This document shows positions 13,639 to 17,360 of a DNA stretch of 17,360 bases, piece after piece. The position numbers and the translations under genes were made by a program. The notes beneath the pieces were generated by a model. That model made no database searches, was not told where the DNA came from, and saw only the letters and a program-made list of their open reading frames with translations. The first letter of the stretch is position 1, and each line of letters starts with the position of its first letter. The stretch is from an uncultured archaeon (GTDB lineage Archaea; Nanobdellota; Nanobdellia; Woesearchaeales; CAIVOO01), in NCBI GenBank assembly GCA_903907555.1, contig CAIVOO010000117.1:1-17360 (forward strand), given 5' to 3'.

Positions 13639-14088
13639 ATGAGATGTAAAAACAGGTATGTTTTTCCAGTGCCTGAAAAGTATAATAAGCCTTACAAAAG
13701 TTCTGATGCGCATAAAGGAAAGCTAAAGCATGCTGTAGATTTTATTGTTCCGGAAGGCAAGCCAATCTACGCAGCATTAGGCGGTAGGGTTGTGTATGTC
13801 AAGCAGAATTCTAATGTCGGCGGAAATCACAGAAAATACTGGTTTAAGGGAAACAGGATTGTAATAAAGCATAAGAATGATGAGTATAGCGCATACGAAC
13901 ACCTGAAGTATAAAGGCTCTAAAGTTAAAGTTAGGCAGGTTGTGAGAAAGAAGCAAGTTATTGGTTTCAGCGGGAATACAGGATATAGCGCTGGCCCGCA
14001 CTTGCACTTCGAATTTTTCAGACTTACAGGACCAGACAAAGAAAAGGATTTCCAGACTTTGCAAGTTGCATTTAATAAACTTCATTAA
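13639..14088 (+). CDS. M23-family (LytM-type) metallopeptidase
   Basis: The 149-residue protein contains the M23 zinc-site signature: H31-x2-D34 in KHAVDF, the later His H88, and H121-x-H123 in AGPHLHFE. A typical beta-rich core lies between them (PIYAALGGRVVYV, NRIVIKHKN, VIGFSGNTGYS). M23 enzymes cut glycine-rich or peptidoglycan peptides. There is no signal peptide or membrane segment, so export is not evident. The first two residues of this start are weakly supported: ATG 13639 follows the previous stop by 2 nt without a clear Shine-Dalgarno sequence. Murein is absent from archaea, so the native substrate may be a protein or the wall of another cell. The last 17 nt overlap the convergent GH133 gene. 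Confidence 0.88.
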   Translation: MRCKNRYVFPVPEKYNKPYKSSDAHKGKLKHAVDFIVPEGKPIYAALGGRVVYVKQNSNVGGNHRKYWFKGNRIVIKHKNDEYSAYEHLKYKGSKVKVRQVVRKKQVIGFSGNTGYSAGPHLHFEFFRLTGPDKEKDFQTLQVAFNKLH

Positions 14089-15913
14089 CCATTTCTATAA
14101 ACATCGCGTTGCTCCATGACTGGCAGAAGCATCCGCCTGCTTTTTGTTCGCGTGATGAGCTTAGTTCCGAATGGCATCCAGGTATGCCTTGCCATAGAAT
14201 GTCTTGGGTTGATGCTTTCGCTATCGCTCTTATGTGATTCTTGAATCTGAAGTTGCTCAGCCTTCGCATGCATACAGCTGCCATGTTGTTCAGGAAGTAC
14301 CATGAATCTCCGCGGTGGTAGCTTTCATCTCCCTCGCCCGTGTAATGGTCGACATATCTTGTGTCATGCTTGTCTATCGATGTCAAGCCGAATCCTGTCC
14401 ATAATCTCGGAAGAACATTGTTGAAGCAGTCTATCCATTCGCTTCTTGTCAATAATTCAGAATAGACATAATATGCTATGAAAATGTTCGGCCTTATCGT
14501 GCTGTCATCTGCCCCGTCGTTAAGATAGTGCCCGTTCCAGAATCTCTGGCGCACAAGCATCAATAATTCTTTTTCCCTGTGCTCTGCCAGCTCTGCCCCA
14601 ATCTTGTCTTTCGTTAAAATGCATAATCTTTCCAATAGCTGGTACATCATCAGGTAGAACGTTTGTATCTCCAATCGTACACCTTCTCTGTAATCCTTGT
14701 TTATCTTGTTGCCTGAATCCATCCAAGTTTCTTTCCTGTTGTTTGTGATAAGCCCTTCCGATTCGTGATTCTCCCTTGCTGCTGAAATCGCATTCTCTAA
14801 TTTTGTTTTGATATATGCAATTTCCTTGTAATCAAAATTCTTGTATAACAAATCTTTTTTCAGGAGCAAATCTATCAAATCATAGAATCTTTTGAAAAGC
14901 CATCCTATAGAGTCTGCGCTTCCGAGCTCTGAAGAAGGATAAATGTTTGGAAGCCTTCCAGTTTCCTGAATTCGATTCAGGTTTTTCATCAGGATTTCCT
15001 TTGCTAGAGGATATTTCTGCAGCTTCAGCAGCGCTCCAACAGAGATTAGCTCGTCCCTGCTCCACTCCTGATTAAACCAGTACAATCCTGCAAGGATTGC
15101 CTCTGAATCTTTAGCTTGAACTATCAGGTTATTCAGCGAATTCTGCGCGCATAAGTATGCTGCATGAAGCTCTTTCTTGAAAGGCATCATCCTTGTATGT
15201 AAAGATAAATTTTCTTCCTGCTCTTCCATCAGCTGCTGGATGTTTTCCTTTAGGTTTTCTGCGTTTTCTACAGCTTTTTTCTCTGTTGTTCCGAATCCAA
15301 GAAATAATTTTGACGCATTTATGTTTAATGCCTTGAACACATGCCTTTCTGACAAGCTTCTTCTTTCCCGGTCGTATGAATAAGTATGATTATCAAACTT
15401 CTCAAGCAGTTTGTACTCAAAAGAATCAGGTATTATTGCAAGATAAATCTCATATTCCCTCTTTCCCTGGCTGTCATCCTCGCGCTTGTCTGTTTTTTTT
15501 GTGTAAGAGACAACAATTTTATTGTCTGCTGTCGAGATTGAATAATGCCTCCCCCACTCCCTGAAGTCGCTGTATTTCCTGCAGTCTAAAGAAAGTTCAA
15601 TCTCTGCCTTGTTTTCAAGCTGATAAAAGAAAGCATTCATGCCATGAGGCATGAAGAATGTTGCCTTGTTGGTTTTTGTTTCTTTCTCAACCTGCATGAA
15701 TTTGTTTGTTGTCTTTACAATTTCGCCAGGAATGCTTATGTTTTCTACAACCTTGAAAGTTTCGCCGTCTTCCTGGAATGAAATTCCCTGATATTTGCAG
15801 ATGTTTTTCTGCATCATCGATGCAAATCCGCCTATTTTATTGGTAAGAAGAAAATTATCATTATCAGTTTCATTGCTGCATTCGTAGTTTTTGTATTTGT
15901 GTACAACTCTCAT
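14072..15913 (-). CDS. Glycogen-debranching-enzyme-like glycoside hydrolase (GH133-type)
   Basis: This 613-residue protein has an N-terminal beta-sandwich region (about 1-210) and a C-terminal (alpha/alpha)6 barrel. Motifs are NQEWSRDE (284-288), ETWMDSG (395-401), RPNIFIAY (474-481), HRGDSW (533-538), GCHSE (E583) and GGCFCQSWSNA near the end. These match the archaeal GDE_C/amylo-alpha-1,6-glucosidase-type debranching enzymes; catalytic acids are probably among D399 and E583. The expected reaction is hydrolysis of alpha-1,6 branch points in a glycogen-like polymer. The start has no in-frame alternative upstream. It is the one gene here with a short leader: TATA box 44 nt upstream and GGGG (15918-15921) before the ATG. 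It converges on the M23 gene with a 17-nt overlap. Confidence 0.88.
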   Translation of the reverse strand: MRVVHKYKNYECSNETDNDNFLLTNKIGGFASMMQKNICKYQGISFQEDGETFKVVENISIPGEIVKTTNKFMQVEKETKTNKATFFMPHGMNAFFYQLENKAEIELSLDCRKYSDFREWGRHYSISTADNKIVVSYTKKTDKREDDSQGKREYEIYLAIIPDSFEYKLLEKFDNHTYSYDRERRSLSERHVFKALNINASKLFLGFGTTEKKAVENAENLKENIQQLMEEQEENLSLHTRMMPFKKELHAAYLCAQNSLNNLIVQAKDSEAILAGLYWFNQEWSRDELISVGALLKLQKYPLAKEILMKNLNRIQETGRLPNIYPSSELGSADSIGWLFKRFYDLIDLLLKKDLLYKNFDYKEIAYIKTKLENAISAARENHESEGLITNNRKETWMDSGNKINKDYREGVRLEIQTFYLMMYQLLERLCILTKDKIGAELAEHREKELLMLVRQRFWNGHYLNDGADDSTIRPNIFIAYYVYSELLTRSEWIDCFNNVLPRLWTGFGLTSIDKHDTRYVDHYTGEGDESYHRGDSWYFLNNMAAVCMRRLSNFRFKNHIRAIAKASTQDILWQGIPGCHSELSSSREQKAGGCFCQSWSNAMFIEMVNEVY

Positions 15914-15953
15914 AAGTCCCCGAGAGTAACAAATGAGTGGACAGTTATTAAAT

Positions 15954-15961
15954 ATTTATAA
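15954..15961 (-). promoter_or_regulatory. TATA box of the GH133-type gene
   Basis: On the minus strand the element reads TTATAAAT, centred about 44.5 nt upstream of ATG 15913. This leaves a leader of roughly 17 nt, consistent with the GGGG ribosome-binding motif in that interval. Confidence 0.55.
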
Positions 15962-15975
15962 GCACTTTAGAATGG

Positions 15976-16644
15976 TTAAAATAAAAGGCTGAATATCTTT
16001 GGATTAAGGATTGTGTAAAACAATAATACACCCAACAGGAACAGCAAGACGAGAACCCAGAACCACAAGAAAGCATTTTTTGATTCCTTGCGTTTTGTTG
16101 CTCTTCTTTTCAGCACATCTTCAAAACTTCCTTTCACTCTGAACAGCTTGATAGGATATTTCAGTCCCTTCATCCTGAAAGCTCCAAGATATACAAATGG
16201 TATTTCGGTCTTGTTCATTGCAGAGAAGACAGTTTCTGAAAAGACAATGTGCCCTTCCTTCGCAACTCCCTCGATTCTTGCTGTTGTGTTGACAGCATCG
16301 CCATAAATATCATCATGCCTGTTAAGAACCTCTCCCATATGCAGTGCAACTCTGATGTTGATTGGAAATCTTAAACTTCTCTCCTTATTATTTCTCATGA
16401 AAGTATTCTGCAGCTCCATTCCGCAAAGCACTGCGTCTGTTGCTGACTTGAAAATCACCATAAAGGCGTCGCCAATCTTTTTTACAACCCTTCCATTGTA
16501 TTTCTGGAATAAGGGTATAGAAATGTTATCGAAAATTTCGTGGAATTTGTCAAATTCTTCCCTCGGAAGCCTTGTTGTCATCTTCGTGTAGCCAGCTACA
16601 TCGATGAACATTATGACCATTATTTCCGAGTTTACTTCTGTCAT
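15976..16644 (-). CDS. Class III nucleotidyl (adenylyl/guanylyl) cyclase with C-terminal membrane anchor
   Basis: The 222-residue protein has a complete class III cyclase domain: metal-binding D15 (FIDVAGYT) and D59 (KKIGDAFMV), a purine-specifying Lys (K55) with D112 (DDIYG), and transition-state residues N119 and R123 (VNTTAR). The combination Lys/Asp favours ATP over GTP, so cAMP is the likely product. Residues 191-213 (FLWFWVLVLLFLLGVLLFYTIL) form a single hydrophobic helix near the C-terminus, so the cyclase domain would hang in the cytoplasm as a tail-anchored protein. Most class III cyclases have the anchor N-terminally, so this order is uncommon. No cyclic-nucleotide-binding protein or phosphodiesterase lies in the window. 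The start at 16644 is backed by a TATA box 28 nt upstream. Confidence 0.92.
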   Translation of the reverse strand: MTEVNSEIMVIMFIDVAGYTKMTTRLPREEFDKFHEIFDNISIPLFQKYNGRVVKKIGDAFMVIFKSATDAVLCGMELQNTFMRNNKERSLRFPINIRVALHMGEVLNRHDDIYGDAVNTTARIEGVAKEGHIVFSETVFSAMNKTEIPFVYLGAFRMKGLKYPIKLFRVKGSFEDVLKRRATKRKESKNAFLWFWVLVLLFLLGVLLFYTILNPKIFSLLF

Positions 16645-16665
16645 TTGGCTGTTAATCTTGAAAAG

Positions 16666-16863
16666 TTAATTATAAAGCTTTGTTTTTAAAGCATTATCGG
16701 CAAGAGGAAGTCGGGGCATTTCATCTCTCTGTTTCTCTTCTTTTTTCTGCTCGATGATTTCTAGAGGTATGAAAGGCATCTCCTCTTCTCTGTTAGAAGG
16801 CGGAATTATGATGTACTTGCCCAGTTCAGGTATGTATACCCCAATAGTATAGTTGTTTACCAT
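16666..16863 (-). CDS. Small hypothetical protein (65 residues)
   Basis: This protein is not recognised. It contains a beta-like start (NNYTIGVYIPELGKYIIIPP), then a charged central part rich in Glu and Lys (EEEMPFIPLEIIEQKKEEKQ) and a short Pro/Leu segment (EMPRLPLADNAL). There is no membrane segment. Support for the gene is the upstream TATA box at the expected spacing (centred 26.5 nt before ATG 16863) and the cyclase promoter embedded in its end. It may be a real small protein or only an accidental frame. The two proline-containing MPFIPLE and MPRLPLA repeats resemble one another and could be short linear binding motifs. Confidence 0.5.
   Translation of the reverse strand: MVNNYTIGVYIPELGKYIIIPPSNREEEMPFIPLEIIEQKKEEKQRDEMPRLPLADNALKTKLYN
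16669..16676 (-). promoter_or_regulatory. TATA box of the cyclase gene, inside the preceding gene's 3' end
   Basis: On the minus strand the element is TTTATAAT, centred about 28.5 nt upstream of ATG 16644. It lies entirely within the final codons (Leu-Tyr-Asn) of the upstream 65-residue gene, whose stop is at 16666-16668. Confidence 0.65.
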
Positions 16864-16885
16864 TACCTTTTGTTTGCAGAACTAG

Positions 16886-16893
16886 TATTTAAA
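16886..16893 (-). promoter_or_regulatory. TATA box of the 65-residue gene
   Basis: On the minus strand the element reads TTTAAATA, centred about 26.5 nt upstream of ATG 16863. It is the main support for this small gene being transcribed separately from the upstream metallopeptidase gene. Confidence 0.5.
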
Positions 16894-16922
16894 TCTTTCG
16901 TTTTGTAACTACTGTGCGATGA

Positions 16923-17360
16923 CTAATCAAAGATGAATGATTTTATACGCTGGTTTCTTGCGAATTTTCTTAATTTATTTTCCATCCCGTCAAAATCCTC
17001 AAAAGCGCGCTCTTCCCTCTTGAAAGCAGCAGTATGATGATAAGTCTTTATCGTTCCCTTGAACTTGTGCTTCTTGTGAAGAATCTCGTGATACATGACG
17101 AAGTCCATCAGCTCCTCATTATTCTTGAAAATTGTTGAAATTGAAATTGTGTCTGTCTTGTAATTGTAAGAGCCTAATTTTGCGAAGGATTTAGTTCCGA
17201 ACTCCAGGTTTGGCTTCTCAATTTGTCCGTAGAAATATAAGTCATTCATCCTTTCAAATGATTTTTCCAGAGTTGGATCAATATTGTCTTTTGGTACAGC
17301 AATGTGAAGGTTTCTTATGAAATTGTTATACAAATCGACATAGAAAGAATCAACTCTGTC
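16923..17360 (-). CDS. Putative zinc metallopeptidase, SprT/YgjP-like (5' end outside window)
   Basis: The visible 145 residues run from the right edge to a stop at 16923-16925. The frame is open through the window edge, so the true start lies outside. The internal TTG at 17333 is not a credible start, because sequence before it continues coding (DRVDSFYVDLYNN). A zinc-site motif YHEILHKKH (about residues 90-98 of the visible fragment; H-E-x-x-H) is followed by a second histidine pair in TYHHTAAF, 13-14 residues after the first HExxH. This order suits the SprT-like/YgjP-like metallopeptidase group, which includes DNA-protein crosslink proteases. The C-terminus is basic. The family assignment is tentative; the function is not shown. 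Confidence 0.65.
   Translation of the reverse strand, partial: DRVDSFYVDLYNNFIRNLHIAVPKDNIDPTLEKSFERMNDLYFYGQIEKPNLEFGTKSFAKLGSYNYKTDTISISTIFKNNEELMDFVMYHEILHKKHKFKGTIKTYHHTAAFKREERAFEDFDGMENKLRKFARNQRIKSFIFD

Noticed and set aside
14072..14303. Alternate minus-strand frame at the end of the GH133-type gene that might signal a frameshift
   Set aside because: The main frame is continuous for 613 residues and carries all expected motifs to its C-terminus. The other frame is a shadow.
1..17360. tRNA, rRNA, CRISPR array, insertion sequence, prophage or att site
   Set aside because: No tRNA T-loop signature, repeat-spacer periodicity, transposase or integrase was seen on either strand, and almost all sequence is accounted for by genes.

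Overview
The window is chromosomal DNA from an archaeon. The strongest evidence is a minus-strand information-processing operon (about 7308-8548) that encodes ribosomal protein L37Ae, the 45-residue RNA polymerase subunit RpoP, the KEOPS subunit Pcc1, prefoldin beta and a UPF0147 protein, together with a DRG-type GTPase at the left edge. Promoters are archaeal: AT-rich TATA elements centred about 26-28 nt upstream of start codons, so most first genes of transcripts look leaderless. Genes inside transcripts start from short Shine-Dalgarno-like motifs or by ATGA/GTGA overlap. Small, tightly packed genes, an M23 peptidase and a class III nucleotidyl cyclase would fit a DPANN lineage (Woesearchaeota/Pacearchaeota-like). 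That placement is an inference, because there is no rRNA to confirm it.

Layout. (i) 1-603, minus: partial DRG GTPase. (ii) 862-6753, plus: seven tightly packed genes, most of them overlapping. In order they are a fused double P-loop kinase (NadR/AAA-like plus thymidylate-kinase-like), a radical SAM/SPASM-like enzyme, an APH-fold kinase-like protein, a HAD phosphatase-like protein, a second APH-like kinase, a degenerate Nudix protein and an intact Nudix hydrolase. I recognise every fold but not the pathway. The set looks like a dedicated route that builds or processes a phosphorylated or nucleotide-like small molecule, and it is the best candidate here for an undescribed system. (iii) 6799-7311, plus: a small MscS-like membrane protein that converges on the information-processing operon (7308-8548, minus). 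(iv) 8748-10957, plus: an unrecognised 185-residue protein, a compact GH15-like protein and a methyltransferase-like protein. (v) 11010-12273, plus: a receiver-like protein lacking the phospho-acceptor Asp, followed by a GT2 glycosyltransferase. (vi) 12332-14088, plus: an exported, membrane-anchored, Cys-rich surface protein and an M23 (LytM-type) peptidase. (vii) 14072-17360, minus: a GH133-type glycogen-debranching-like enzyme, a tail-anchored class III nucleotidyl cyclase, a 65-residue orphan protein, and a partial metallopeptidase-like protein that runs off the right edge.

Carbohydrate chemistry recurs (GH15-like, GT2, GH133-like). This suggests glycogen-like storage polymer or surface glycan metabolism, but the genes lie in separate transcripts and no pathway is complete here. 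I see no tRNA, rRNA, CRISPR array, insertion sequence or prophage signature. The only non-coding stretches longer than about 150 bases are 604-861 and 8549-8747. Both are divergent promoter regions.
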